Assembly (NCBI RefSeq): GCF_900626095.1
Contig: NZ_UYZZ01000001.1
Span: 310,001-374,000, forward strand
Reading direction: 5' to 3'
Length of the DNA: 64,000 bases
Source: Clostridium rectalis
Lineage (GTDB): Bacteria > Bacillota > Clostridia > Clostridiales > Clostridiaceae
In this document: one piece after another, positions 9,142 to 18,626 of the stretch
Numbering within the stretch: the stretch's first letter is position 1
Layout of the letters: each line of letters opens with the position of its first letter
Translations under genes and position numbers: made by a program
Notes under the pieces: generated by a model
Database searches by the model: none
What the model saw: the letters and a program-made list of their open reading frames with translations, nothing else
Told to the model about the DNA's origin: nothing

Positions 9142-9968
9142 AGAGAAGAGATATTTTGACAGCTATAGGAGTTATTGCAGGATTTGCAATGATGATATGG
9201 GCTATGGCTATGGTAAGTATTACTAAATATGATGTTAAACAATTGAAGCTATTTTGGGATGTATCATCAATAATTATAACCATAGGTGGATCCTTTTGTG
9301 CAATGCTTGTTAATTATCCAGCTAATAAATTAAAGAAAATAATAAAAATAATTATAGAGTCTTTTAAAGAAGGCGAAAAGTCTAGTATTGATATAATTCA
9401 TCAGTTTATAGAGCTTTCTAGAAAAGCTAGAAGAGAGGGGTTACTATCTTTAGAAGATGAAATAAACCATATAGAGGAAGATTTTTTAAAAAAGGGATTA
9501 CAAATGGTGGTAGATGGTATAGAGCCAGAAACTATAAGAGAAATACTAGAGCTTGAGATATCGGAAATGGAAAGAAGACATAAAATGGGTTCTGATATGC
9601 TTAAAAATTGGGGGGCATATGCTCCAGCTTTTGGTATGGCAGGAACTCTTGTTGGACTTATACAAATGCTTGGGAATCTTACTGATTCTGGTCAGATAGC
9701 CAGTGGTATGGGGAAGGCCTTAATAACCACCTTCTATGGTGCAATAATGGCATATATAGTTTTTAACCCTATGGCGGCTAATTTAGCTTTAAAAAGTGAA
9801 GAGGAAGCTGCTATAAGGGAAATGATGTTGGAGGGAATATTATCTATTCAATCTGGAGTAAATCCAAGAATAGTAGAGGAAAAACTTATATCATATTTAT
9901 CACCAGAAGAAAGAAAGATATATTCAACAACTGTAGCTTCAGGAGAAGGGGTGTCAGAAAATGGCTAG
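9138..9968 (+). CDS. motA: MotA, flagellar stator ion-channel subunit
   Basis: 276 aa. Four membrane helices are visible: two near the N-terminus (residues 7-27 and 36-55) and two late (about 160-180 and 195-215, the latter GKALITTFYGAIMAYIVFNPMA). A large cytoplasmic loop between them includes the charged segment that contacts FliG (RKARREGLLSLEDE). AYAPAFGMAGTLVGLIQML is the MotA/TolQ/ExbB signature. It overlaps flbD by 4 nt and motB by 8 nt. Confidence 0.96.
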   Translation: MKRRDILTAIGVIAGFAMMIWAMAMVSITKYDVKQLKLFWDVSSIIITIGGSFCAMLVNYPANKLKKIIKIIIESFKEGEKSSIDIIHQFIELSRKARREGLLSLEDEINHIEEDFLKKGLQMVVDGIEPETIREILELEISEMERRHKMGSDMLKNWGAYAPAFGMAGTLVGLIQMLGNLTDSGQIASGMGKALITTFYGAIMAYIVFNPMAANLALKSEEEAAIREMMLEGILSIQSGVNPRIVEEKLISYLSPEERKIYSTTVASGEGVSENG

Positions 9969-10701
9969 AAGGAAAAAAAATAACGGGGATGGAGGAAGTA
10001 CAGGTAATGAATGGTTACAAACATATGCTGATACAGTTACGTTACTTTTAACATTCTTTGTTCTACTATATTCCTTTTCTAGTGTAGATGCTCAAAAGTT
10101 TAAGCAAGTAGCTAGTGCTTTTCAAAGTGTACTTATGGGACAATCTGGAGATACTATTTTTGATTTTAACATGAAAAACGGAGAGGTACCTTTAGTTGGA
10201 GAAACGGTAAAAATGGGACCTGCCAGTGGCGGACGGGAAAATGAATTGTATGACAAAGTAAGGGAAGCTGTGGATAAAAATCAGCTTCAAGGAGCAGTTA
10301 AAATAAAAAATGATAGTAAGGGTGTAATATTAGAGCTTAAAGATAGTATATTATTTGAAACAGCGGAAGCTAATATAAAAGAAGATAGTAAGCCAATTTT
10401 AGAGAAATTATATAAGCTTATAGGTACCTTCCCCAATAATATAGTAGTAGAAGGTCATACAGATAATGTGCCTATAAAAAATTACAAGTATGATTCTAAC
10501 TGGGAGTTATCTACAGCTAGAGCTGTTAATGTATTAAGATATTTTGTGGAGACTAAAAAACAAAATCCTTCAAGATTTACTGCTGCTGGATATGGAGAAT
10601 TTAAACCATTGTATCCAAATGATACTAATGAGCATAAGGCTAGAAATAGAAGGGTAAATATTTTAATAGTTTCTTTAGAAAAGGAGAATGTTAAGAAATG
10701 A
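9961..10701 (+). CDS. motB: MotB, flagellar stator peptidoglycan-binding subunit
   Basis: 246 aa. A short basic N-terminus is followed by one membrane helix with the ion-binding Asp at about residue 24 in TYADTVTLLLTFFVLLYSFS. The C-terminal OmpA-like peptidoglycan-binding domain has the signature VEGHTDNVPI and NWELSTARAVNVLRYF. With MotA it forms the stator. The sequence alone does not settle whether protons or sodium drive it. It overlaps fliL by 4 nt (ATGA). Confidence 0.96.
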   Translation: MARRKKNNGDGGSTGNEWLQTYADTVTLLLTFFVLLYSFSSVDAQKFKQVASAFQSVLMGQSGDTIFDFNMKNGEVPLVGETVKMGPASGGRENELYDKVREAVDKNQLQGAVKIKNDSKGVILELKDSILFETAEANIKEDSKPILEKLYKLIGTFPNNIVVEGHTDNVPIKNYKYDSNWELSTARAVNVLRYFVETKKQNPSRFTAAGYGEFKPLYPNDTNEHKARNRRVNILIVSLEKENVKK

Positions 10702-11204
10702 GTGAAAAGAATGTAGAAGCTAAAAGTGGGAAATCTTTAAAGATAGTAATCATAATTTTAATAATAATAATAATAGGTGGAGGAGCTTTTGGGGGATATA
10801 TGCTACTTAATAAGAAGGGAAGTGGCATAAGTAATAATTCTGAACCTGTTAAAAATAACCCAAATGTAAATATAAATGCTAATGGCGTAAGACCAGTAGT
10901 ATCAGAATATACTTATGATATGGAAGAATTTTTGGTTAATTTAGCAGATGAGGACGGAAAAAGATTTGTAAAAGCTAAAATTTTCTTGGGATATGAGAAT
11001 AAAAAATTAACTAAGGAAATGGAAAATAAAAAGCCAATTATAAGAGATGCTATAAATAATGTTTTAAGATCTAAAAAGGCTAAAGATATTTCTAATTCAA
11101 AAGGATTAGAACAAGTAAAAACAGATATTTTAAATAAAATTAATTTGATGTTTGAAAATGGAAGATGTGATAGTGTTTATTTTAATGAAATCCTTATACA
11201 ATAG
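10698..11204 (+). CDS. fliL: FliL, basal-body-associated stator protein
   Basis: 168 aa with one N-terminal membrane helix (IVIIILIIIIIGGGAFGGYM, about residues 17-36), then a linker and the conserved FliL domain (YDMEEFLVNLADEDGKRFVKAKIFLGYEN), ending near VYFNEILIQ. FliL surrounds the stator and supports torque. The operon place between motB and fliO/P is the usual one in Clostridium. Confidence 0.93.
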   Translation: MSEKNVEAKSGKSLKIVIIILIIIIIGGGAFGGYMLLNKKGSGISNNSEPVKNNPNVNINANGVRPVVSEYTYDMEEFLVNLADEDGKRFVKAKIFLGYENKKLTKEMENKKPIIRDAINNVLRSKKAKDISNSKGLEQVKTDILNKINLMFENGRCDSVYFNEILIQ

Positions 11205-11230
11205 ATAATTTATAGAAAGATGGATAAAAA

Positions 11231-11587
11231 ATGGACAGACAGTTTGTAGTTATGATTTTTAAAATATTAGTTTTTTTACCATTCATTTTGCTTATATTTT
11301 ATATATCTATAAAGTATGGGGGAGATAAACTTCAAAAGATTCAAAATGGACGGTATATGAAAATATTAGATAGAATTTCACTATCAAAAGACAATGCTCT
11401 TTTGATAGTGAAAATAGGAGAAAGAGGTTATGTAGTTTCATCTTCTAATGGGAAGATAGAGATATTATTAGAAATTTCTAAAGAGGAACTTTTAAAAGTA
11501 GAATCTTCTAAAGAAGTGATAGAGCTTAAAAGTTTAAAGGATATGTACAAAAAACTTATAACTAAAAAGGAAGATAAGTATGAGTAA
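11231..11587 (+). CDS. fliO: FliO/FliZ, flagellar export assembly protein
   Basis: 118 aa. One N-terminal membrane helix ([22 protein letters not shown]) is followed by a small cytoplasmic domain with [27 protein letters not shown], the FliO core. FliO helps FliP assemble into the export gate, and it lies directly before fliP, overlapping it by 8 nt. A perfect 16-bp inverted repeat lies inside the coding sequence (11376-11413). Confidence 0.88.
   Translation: MDRQFVVMIFKILVFLPFILLIFYISIKYGGDKLQKIQNGRYMKILDRISLSKDNALLIVKIGERGYVVSSSNGKIEILLEISKEELLKVESSKEVIELKSLKDMYKKLITKKEDKYE
11376..11413 (+). repeat. 16-bp perfect inverted repeat inside fliO
   Basis: TTTCACTATCAAAAGA (11376-11391) is exactly complementary to 11398-11413, with a 6-nt loop CAATGC. 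It encodes the [12 protein letters not shown] segment of FliO, so both protein and RNA constraints act on it. In RNA it would form a very stable hairpin for this A+T content. No T-tract follows, so it is not a standard terminator. Confidence 0.7.
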
Positions 11588-12359
11588 AAAAATCAATAAA
11601 AAATTAATATATATATTAGGAACTTTAATAGTGTTAATGGTTATATTTACTTGCAACAAGGTGTATGCAGCCTCAAACACTATACCTATTCCCAAAGTTA
11701 ATATTTCCGTAGATGGAGCTGGTACACCTCAAAATTATGTGGATAGCATAAAGCTTTTAATAATACTTACTATATTAACATTATTACCATCTTTTATAAT
11801 TATGATGACAAGTTTTGTAAGAACTATAGTAGTATTTGGTTTTTTAAGAAGTGCCATAGGAACACAGCAATCTCCTCCTAATCAAGTGCTTATAGGACTG
11901 GCATTGTTTTTAACAATATTCATTATGAGACCTGTATATATTGATATAAATTCAAAGGCATTGCAACCCTTTCTACAAAACAAAATTACGCAAGAGAAGG
12001 CTATAGAGGAGGGGAGTAAACCATTAAGAAACTTTATGTTAAAGCAAACAAGAAAAAAGGACTTAAAACTATTTATGGAAATAGGGAAAATGGGCAAAGA
12101 TGTAACAGAAGAAAATGTACCATTATACATAGTAATACCGTCTTTTATGATAAGTGAGTTAAAAACTGCATTTCAAATAGGATTTTTATTATTTGTACCA
12201 TTTTTAATAATTGATTTAGTAGTATCAAGTGTACTTATGTCTATGGGAATGTTTATGTTGCCACCGGTTATGATTGCACTACCATTTAAATTATTATTAT
12301 TTGTAATGGTAGATGGATGGTATCTATTAATAAAATCTCTTATTTTAAGTTTTAAATGA
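11580..12359 (+). CDS. fliP: FliP, flagellar type III export gate protein
   Basis: 259 aa. A cleavable-looking signal peptide (residues 1-31, ending VYAAS) precedes the FliP domain. Signatures are [22 protein letters not shown] and [28 protein letters not shown]. FliP5-FliQ4-FliR1 forms the export pore. It overlaps fliO by 8 nt and is followed by fliQ after 9 nt. Length is normal. Confidence 0.97.
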   Translation: MSKKINKKLIYILGTLIVLMVIFTCNKVYAASNTIPIPKVNISVDGAGTPQNYVDSIKLLIILTILTLLPSFIIMMTSFVRTIVVFGFLRSAIGTQQSPPNQVLIGLALFLTIFIMRPVYIDINSKALQPFLQNKITQEKAIEEGSKPLRNFMLKQTRKKDLKLFMEIGKMGKDVTEENVPLYIVIPSFMISELKTAFQIGFLLFVPFLIIDLVVSSVLMSMGMFMLPPVMIALPFKLLLFVMVDGWYLLIKSLILSFK

Positions 12360-12368
12360 GGTGATTAG

Positions 12369-12638
12369 ATGAGTGAAAATATGGTTATAGGTGTAGTAAA
12401 AGATGCAATACAAACAGGTCTATTAGTAGCAGCACCCATACTTACAGTCTCAATATTAGTTGGTCTTTTAATAAGTATATTTCAAGCCACAACACAAATA
12501 CAAGAACAGACATTAACCTTTGTCCCTAAACTTGTGGCTGTAGCATTGGTTGGCTTGTTAACTGGTAGCTGGATGCTTCATCAGTTAGTAAATTTTACTG
12601 AGAGGATATTTTCTATTATTTCAAATATTATAAATTAG
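12369..12638 (+). CDS. fliQ: FliQ, flagellar type III export gate protein
   Basis: 89 aa with two membrane helices (about 15-38 and 52-75). The signature LVGLLISIFQATTQIQEQTLTFVPKLVAV is fully conserved. It is the partner of FliP and FliR in the export gate. GAGGTGAT ahead of ATG 12369 gives a good ribosome site. Confidence 0.96.
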   Translation: MSENMVIGVVKDAIQTGLLVAAPILTVSILVGLLISIFQATTQIQEQTLTFVPKLVAVALVGLLTGSWMLHQLVNFTERIFSIISNIIN

Positions 12639-12667
12639 ATGTTTAATTTTAAAAGTAGGTGTTATTT

Positions 12668-14497
12668 TTGATTAATGTAGCATTTTTTACAGGAGTAATA
12701 TTGATCTTTTTAAGATTATTAGGATTTTTAGTAATAACACCTGTGTTTTTTCCAAAGGGAACACCGGTAATATTAAAAGTTGGTTTTGCGCTAATATTAG
12801 CCTATATGGTTATACCAGGAGTTGATTATTCCACTATAAATAATATAAATAACACATTTTATTTTATTGGTGTTTGTATAAGTGAGATTACTACTGGAAT
12901 TACATTGGGTTTTATAACTGAATTATGTTTTATGGCAGTTAAATTTGGTGGAAATCTTATGGATCTACAGATTGGATTTTCAATGATGACAATGTTTGAT
13001 CCTAACTCAAATAGTAATTCTACACTACTAGAAAGATTATTATATTTTATAAGTTTAGTAATTTTTCTCATAGTTGATGGACATCATATGCTTTTATTAC
13101 AAATAGTAAATAGTTTCAAAGTTGTGAATTTGGGGAAATTTATATTAAATGGTGATTCACCTACAATAGTGATACAAGCTTTTATAGAGTTTTTTACTAT
13201 AGGGGTAAAAATAGCTATACCTATTGTATTAATAATTATACTTACTGATTTAACCTTAGGGCTTGTAGCTAGGACTGTTCCCCAATTAAATGTAATGATA
13301 CTTGGATTGCCAATTAAAATATTAGTTGGTCTTGCAAGCTTTGTATTTGCACTACCTATTTTTCTACATTTAATAAGCGATTTATTTTCACAACTACCGG
13401 AAGCATTTAAAGGTATATACAAAACAATTCCAATAATAATTATTTTTGCTTCAGAAGAAAAAACTGAAGATGCAACCCCTCATAAGCTTAACGAAGCTAA
13501 GAAAAAAGGACAAGTGGCTAAAAGTAAAGAAGTAAACTTAGCTTTGACCCTTTTAGCGGCTACAATGGTATTATCGGTATTTGGCGATTATGTCTTTAGT
13601 AGTTTAAAAGACACCATGGTGGCTTTTTTAAATGATTTTATAAATATGGAATTAAATTATGATAATATATTTAATCTTACAATGATTGTAATATTCAGAG
13701 TGGGGGTCATAGTATTACCTATAGCGTTGCCAATAATGATTATAGGAGTATTTTCCAACCTATTACAAACAGGTTTTATACATACTAAGGAACCATTGAA
13801 ACCAGATTTTAAAAAGATAAGTCCTATAAGCGGATTTAAAAGGCTTTTTTCTACTAGAACGGTTATAGAACTTATAAAAGATGTGGCTATTGTAACTGTA
13901 GTTGGAGTAGTAGGATATAAGTTTTTGTTAAATAATTATACAACAATTATAAATTTAAATAACTTAAGATTTCCTGTACTTATTGAAGGGATTAGGAAGT
14001 TGTCAGTAAGTATATTTTTTAAAGTAACACTTATAATGAGCATAATAGCTTTAGCAGACTTTATATTTCAAAAGAAACAATATAAAAAAGATATGAAAAT
14101 GACTAAACAGGAGATAAAAGAGGAATTTAAACAAGAAGAGGGAGACCCTCAGATAAAAGGAAAAATTAAACAAAAGCAAAGAGAAATGGCTATGAGAAGA
14201 ATGATGCAAAGCGTTCCAGATGCTACAGTAGTTATAACTAACCCAACACATATAGCCATAGCTTTAAAATATAAAGATGGGGAGGATAAGGCTCCTAAGG
14301 TAGTAGCTAAGGGAGTAGATCATGTAGCGTTTAAAATTAAGGAGAAAGCTAAAGAGTTTAGTGTGCCTATAATAGAAAATAAACCTTTAGCAAGACTTAT
14401 ATACAGTGAAGTAGAGATAGATTCTGAAATATCACCACAGATGTATCAAGCGGTGGCAGAAATATTAGCGATTGTTATGAAAATAAAGAAATCGTAA
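12668..14497 (+). CDS. fliR-flhB: FliR-FlhB fusion, flagellar export gate and specificity switch
   Basis: 609 aa with two usually separate proteins in one frame. Residues 1-260 are FliR, with several membrane helices and the motif FGGNLMDLQIGFSMM. From about 261 FlhB begins (ASEEKTEDATPHKLNEAKKKGQVAKSK), with four more helices and the autocleavage motif NPTH at 525-528, which changes substrate specificity from hook to filament. Such fusions are known in Clostridium. No stop or frameshift lies at the junction. The frame opens at GTG 12659, but AGTAGGTG covers that codon and is spaced for TTG 12668. Confidence 0.95.
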   Translation: MINVAFFTGVILIFLRLLGFLVITPVFFPKGTPVILKVGFALILAYMVIPGVDYSTINNINNTFYFIGVCISEITTGITLGFITELCFMAVKFGGNLMDLQIGFSMMTMFDPNSNSNSTLLERLLYFISLVIFLIVDGHHMLLLQIVNSFKVVNLGKFILNGDSPTIVIQAFIEFFTIGVKIAIPIVLIIILTDLTLGLVARTVPQLNVMILGLPIKILVGLASFVFALPIFLHLISDLFSQLPEAFKGIYKTIPIIIIFASEEKTEDATPHKLNEAKKKGQVAKSKEVNLALTLLAATMVLSVFGDYVFSSLKDTMVAFLNDFINMELNYDNIFNLTMIVIFRVGVIVLPIALPIMIIGVFSNLLQTGFIHTKEPLKPDFKKISPISGFKRLFSTRTVIELIKDVAIVTVVGVVGYKFLLNNYTTIINLNNLRFPVLIEGIRKLSVSIFFKVTLIMSIIALADFIFQKKQYKKDMKMTKQEIKEEFKQEEGDPQIKGKIKQKQREMAMRRMMQSVPDATVVITNPTHIAIALKYKDGEDKAPKVVAKGVDHVAFKIKEKAKEFSVPIIENKPLARLIYSEVEIDSEISPQMYQAVAEILAIVMKIKKS

Positions 14498-14518
14498 CTT
14501 TATTAAGGGGTGTTTTTG

Positions 14519-16585
14519 GTGGAAGGTATTAGAAAAAGGCTAGATTTGAAAAAAAATATAGATGTAATTATAGCTTTGGGTGTTATAGCTATTGTTATGA
14601 TGATTATTATTCCAATGCCATCACAAGTTTTGGATATATTAATAGCCTTAAATATAACTATATCTGTAGTAATTATATTATTAACCATGTTTACAACAGA
14701 TGTTTTACAATTTTCATCTTTTCCCACTTTGTTATTGGTTACTACACTTTTTAGATTGGGATTAAATGTATCATCCACTAGACTTATTTTAGGTGATGGA
14801 GATGCAGGTAAGATAATAGAAGCTTTTGGTACTTTTGTTGTAAGAGGAAATTATGTGGTTGGAATTATTATATTTTTAATTATAATAATAATTCAGTTTA
14901 TAGTTATAACCAGTGGTGCCACAAGGGTAGCAGAAGTTTCAGCCAGATTTACATTGGATGCTATGCCTGGAAAACAAATGAGTATAGATGCAGATTTGAA
15001 CTCTGGTCTTATAGATGAAACTGGGGCTAGAGATAGAAGAAAAAAGCTTCAACAGGAGGCTAATTTTTATGGTGCTATGGATGGTGCATCAAAATTTGTA
15101 AAGGGAGATGCAGTAGCAGGACTTATAATAACGGCTATAAACATTTTAGGTGGAATAATAATTGGAACATTGATGATGGATATGACTGCTGGAGATGCAG
15201 CTCAAAAATTTACTAGACTTACTATAGGAGACGGGCTAGTAGGTCAAATCCCAGCACTTTTAATATCAACCGCATCGGGTATTTTAGTTACTCGTTCAGG
15301 TAGTGATGAAAATTTTGGGTCCGTTGTAGGAAAGCAGTTAACAGGATTTCCTAAAGTTATAGCTATGGCATCAGCAATTTTATTTTTCTTATTTTTAGTA
15401 CCTGGTTTGCCTAAAATACCATTTTTTATACTTTCAGTAGCTAGTGGCATATCTGCTTACTTTTTATATAAAGATGAAAAAGAAAAGATAATAGAACAAA
15501 TTGAGATGGAGAAACAGGAAATTACAGATATAGAGAGTAAAGAACCAGAAAATGTTATGAGTCTTATTAATGTAGAACCTATGGAAATAGAAATAGGTTA
15601 TGGACTTATTCCCTTAGCAGATGAAGGTTCAGGTGGGGATTTACTTCAGAGAATTACCTCTGTTAGAAGACAATGTGCTATTGAAATGGGTATAGTGGTA
15701 CAACCTATAAGAATTAGGGATAATCTTCAACTTAAAGCTAATGAGTATATTATAAAAATAAGGGGAACTGTTATTGCTAGGTCAGAACTTATGCCTAATA
15801 TGCTTTTATGTATGGATCCAACGGATGGGGAAAGTAATATAGAAGGAATTAGAGGAGTAGAACCAGCCTTTGGACTACCAGCTATTTGGATTAATAAAGA
15901 TGCTAGGGAAGACGCGGAAATAAAAGGATTTACAGTAGTAGATCCTACTACTGTAATGGTTACTCACTTAACGGAAACTATAAAAGCACATTCCTATGAA
16001 TTAATAGGAAGACAGGAAGTAAAACTTATTATAGACTCTGTAAAGGAGAAATATAATACAGTAGTTGAAGAACTTATACCAGATTTAATGACTATAGGAG
16101 AAATACAAAAGGTTCTTCAAAATTTATTAAAAGAAAGAGTATCTGTAAAGGATATGGTAACAATATTAGAATCCCTTGCAGATAATTCTAGAACTACAAA
16201 AGATATAGAAATTTTAACTGAATATGTAAGGTTTTCTCTATCAAGAAACATATGTAATTCATTAGTGGATGAAAATGGAGCTATAACTGTAGTAACCCTC
16301 CATCCGGATATAGAGGAGATAATAGGAGACAATATTCAAAAATCAATGCAAGGCTCTTTTCCAGCATTGGATCCGGATACTACGGGTAAAATATTAAGTT
16401 CTTTAAAAAATGTATTAGAAAATACATTCTTTTACGAGGGACAACCTGTAATTTTAGTATCACCTAAAATAAGACCAGCTTTTAGAAAACTTACGGAAAT
16501 GGTATTTCCAAGCCTTTATGTACTTTCTATAAATGAAATTCCTAATGATATAGAAATAAAAACTGAAGGAGTTGTGACAATATAA
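14519..16585 (+). CDS. flhA: FlhA, flagellar export gate protein
   Basis: About 688 aa. The N-terminal half has eight membrane helices with the FHIPEP signature (GATRVAEVSARFTLDAMPGKQMSIDADLNSG). The C-terminal cytoplasmic half docks export chaperones. AAGGGGTG at 14505-14512 overlaps the first possible start (GTG 14510), so GTG 14519 or TTG 14516 is used; I chose 14519. The stop is directly followed by the ATG of flhF. Confidence 0.96.
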   Translation: MEGIRKRLDLKKNIDVIIALGVIAIVMMIIIPMPSQVLDILIALNITISVVIILLTMFTTDVLQFSSFPTLLLVTTLFRLGLNVSSTRLILGDGDAGKIIEAFGTFVVRGNYVVGIIIFLIIIIIQFIVITSGATRVAEVSARFTLDAMPGKQMSIDADLNSGLIDETGARDRRKKLQQEANFYGAMDGASKFVKGDAVAGLIITAINILGGIIIGTLMMDMTAGDAAQKFTRLTIGDGLVGQIPALLISTASGILVTRSGSDENFGSVVGKQLTGFPKVIAMASAILFFLFLVPGLPKIPFFILSVASGISAYFLYKDEKEKIIEQIEMEKQEITDIESKEPENVMSLINVEPMEIEIGYGLIPLADEGSGGDLLQRITSVRRQCAIEMGIVVQPIRIRDNLQLKANEYIIKIRGTVIARSELMPNMLLCMDPTDGESNIEGIRGVEPAFGLPAIWINKDAREDAEIKGFTVVDPTTVMVTHLTETIKAHSYELIGRQEVKLIIDSVKEKYNTVVEELIPDLMTIGEIQKVLQNLLKERVSVKDMVTILESLADNSRTTKDIEILTEYVRFSLSRNICNSLVDENGAITVVTLHPDIEEIIGDNIQKSMQGSFPALDPDTTGKILSSLKNVLENTFFYEGQPVILVSPKIRPAFRKLTEMVFPSLYVLSINEIPNDIEIKTEGVVTI

Positions 16586-17743
16586 ATGTTAATTAAAAAG
16601 TATATTGTAAATAATATGAATGAAGCTATGAATAGAATAAGATATGAACTAGGGAAAGAGGCTATAATAATTAGTCAGAGAAAAATAAGAAGACCAGGTT
16701 TTCTAGGATTTTTTAAAAAGAAGGTTATAGAAGTCACAGCTGCAATAGATAATTCAAATAAAGATGATAAAGATATGGAAAGCAGTGTAGAAATTATAAA
16801 AAAGATAATGGAAAATAAAGAAAAATTAAATAGCAAAAAATTAGAACTTTCAAAAGAAGAATTTAATAAAAATTCTCATGAGGATAAGAATAAACAGTTA
16901 TTAGATAAAGAGATTTTATTAAATGAAATTCAAGAAATGAAAAACATGATGAGTAGTATGATGAATAATAGCTTAAGTGTATCTCAAGAGGAAAGTGAAC
17001 TTGAGGGCTTATTAAAGAATAGTGATTTAAATGAAGATATTATAAGAAATATTTTGATGAAAGTGGAAAATATAGATAATGAATTAGAAGATGTAGAAAA
17101 AGCTAAAATTGTTATAAAAGAAATGATTCCTATATCTACAATGATTTTAAAGGATGTGATTGTCTTAGTTGGTCCAACTGGTGTTGGAAAGACTACTACC
17201 ATAGCAAAATTAGCTGGTCGCTTATCTTTAATAGAAAAAAAGACAGTAGGTCTTATAACAATAGATACTTATAGAATAGGGGCAGTAGAGCAATTAAAAA
17301 CTTATGCAGATATTATGAGAATACCTTTTAAAGTTGTTTTTTCAATAAAGGATATGGAAGAAGCAATAAGTGACATGAAGGATTGCGATGTAATTTTGGT
17401 AGATACTACTGGGAGAAACTCTAAAAATACTATGCAGATATCTGAACTTAGGGCGTTTATAGATAATACAAGAACAGAAAATATACATTTAGTAATAAGT
17501 GCTACTACAAAAAATAGAGATATAGATACTATAGTGGAAGGATACAAGCCTTTAGGATATAATAACATTATAATAACTAAATTAGATGAAACTACCACAT
17601 ATGGGTCTGTACTTAATATAATACAATATGCAGGAAAACCTGTAAGTTTTATTACAACAGGACAAAATGTACCAGATGATATTAGAAAGATAGATCCTGA
17701 AGAAATGGGAACTTTGATACTAGGAGAGAATAATATATGTTAG
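16586..17743 (+). CDS. flhF: FlhF, SRP-type GTPase for flagellar placement
   Basis: 385 aa. The N-terminal variable B domain includes KYIVNNMNEAMNRIRYELGKEAIIISQRKI. The NG domain has G1 GPTGVGKTTTIAK (about residues 195-207), then DTYRIGAVEQLKTYA, DTTGRNSKN and TKLDETTTYG. FlhF sets flagellar position and number and is regulated by FlhG, which is next. No spacer separates it from flhA. The nearest AAGGAG is 15 nt upstream, so translation probably depends on coupling to flhA. Confidence 0.96.
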   Translation: MLIKKYIVNNMNEAMNRIRYELGKEAIIISQRKIRRPGFLGFFKKKVIEVTAAIDNSNKDDKDMESSVEIIKKIMENKEKLNSKKLELSKEEFNKNSHEDKNKQLLDKEILLNEIQEMKNMMSSMMNNSLSVSQEESELEGLLKNSDLNEDIIRNILMKVENIDNELEDVEKAKIVIKEMIPISTMILKDVIVLVGPTGVGKTTTIAKLAGRLSLIEKKTVGLITIDTYRIGAVEQLKTYADIMRIPFKVVFSIKDMEEAISDMKDCDVILVDTTGRNSKNTMQISELRAFIDNTRTENIHLVISATTKNRDIDTIVEGYKPLGYNNIIITKLDETTTYGSVLNIIQYAGKPVSFITTGQNVPDDIRKIDPEEMGTLILGENNIC

Positions 17744-18612
17744 ATCAAGCAGCGAGTTTAAGAAAAATTGTATTTGACAGTATGAATCCCGAAAGTATAG
17801 ATAATGAAAAGACTAAGGCGAAGATTATTACTGTTACATCTGGAAAAGGTGGAGTAGGAAAAAGTAATTTTGTAGTAAACTTAGCTATTGCTCTTCAAAA
17901 AAAAGGTAAAAAGGTTATGATTTTTGATTCTGACATTGGTATGGGAAATGATGATGTATTAATGGGTGTTATGCCTAAATATAATGTATATGATGTTATA
18001 TTTAATAACATGGAGATCAACGAAGTAGTTGTTAATGGACCACAGGGAGTAAAGTTATTATCTGGTGGTATGTGGGTTACTAAAATGGATGAAATTACAG
18101 ATAAAAACCGGGATATCTTTGTAGAAAAGTTAACTAAGTTAAGAGATTTAGATTATATTTTAATTGATACTGGAGCAGGAATCAGTAGAAGTATTTTAGG
18201 GTTTATAGCTTGTTGTGAGGATGTTATTGTAATTACTACACCAGAACCTACATCACTAACTGATGCATATAGTTTACTAAAAGCTATAGATCATTTTAAA
18301 TTAAAACCTACTGTAAAATTAGTTATAAATAAAACTTTAAATATAAAAGAATCTTTAGAAACTTATAGTAAATTTAGTAATACTGTGAATAATTTTTTAA
18401 AAATTAATTTAGATTATTTAGGGAGAATGTCAGAGGATAGAAAACTTGTAGAATCAGTTAGAAAACAAGAACCGTTTATTATAAAATTCCCCGAAAGCAA
18501 TGTAGCTAAAGATGTATCTTATATTGCAGACAGGTTAATAGGTTTAAATACTAAAGAAAAGGGAATGGGTATTGAAAAATTTTTCAAAAAAATATTTAAA
18601 ATTTTTTCTTGA
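17737..18612 (+). CDS. flhG: FlhG/YlxH, MinD-like ATPase, flagellar number regulator
   Basis: 291 aa. The deviant Walker A KGGVGKSNFVVNLA lies at about residues 38-51. DSDIGMGNDDVLMG and DTGAGIS follow, with a C-terminal amphipathic helix (IEKFFKKIFKIFS) resembling a membrane-targeting sequence. FlhG stimulates FlhF GTPase activity and limits flagellar number. It overlaps flhF by 7 nt. Confidence 0.95.
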   Translation: MLDQAASLRKIVFDSMNPESIDNEKTKAKIITVTSGKGGVGKSNFVVNLAIALQKKGKKVMIFDSDIGMGNDDVLMGVMPKYNVYDVIFNNMEINEVVVNGPQGVKLLSGGMWVTKMDEITDKNRDIFVEKLTKLRDLDYILIDTGAGISRSILGFIACCEDVIVITTPEPTSLTDAYSLLKAIDHFKLKPTVKLVINKTLNIKESLETYSKFSNTVNNFLKINLDYLGRMSEDRKLVESVRKQEPFIIKFPESNVAKDVSYIADRLIGLNTKEKGMGIEKFFKKIFKIFS

Positions 18613-18626
18613 TTGGGGAGAGTTTT

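Noticed and set aside
13084-13422. Minus-strand frame within fliR-flhB
   Set aside because: Antisense shadow of a clearly conserved membrane protein.
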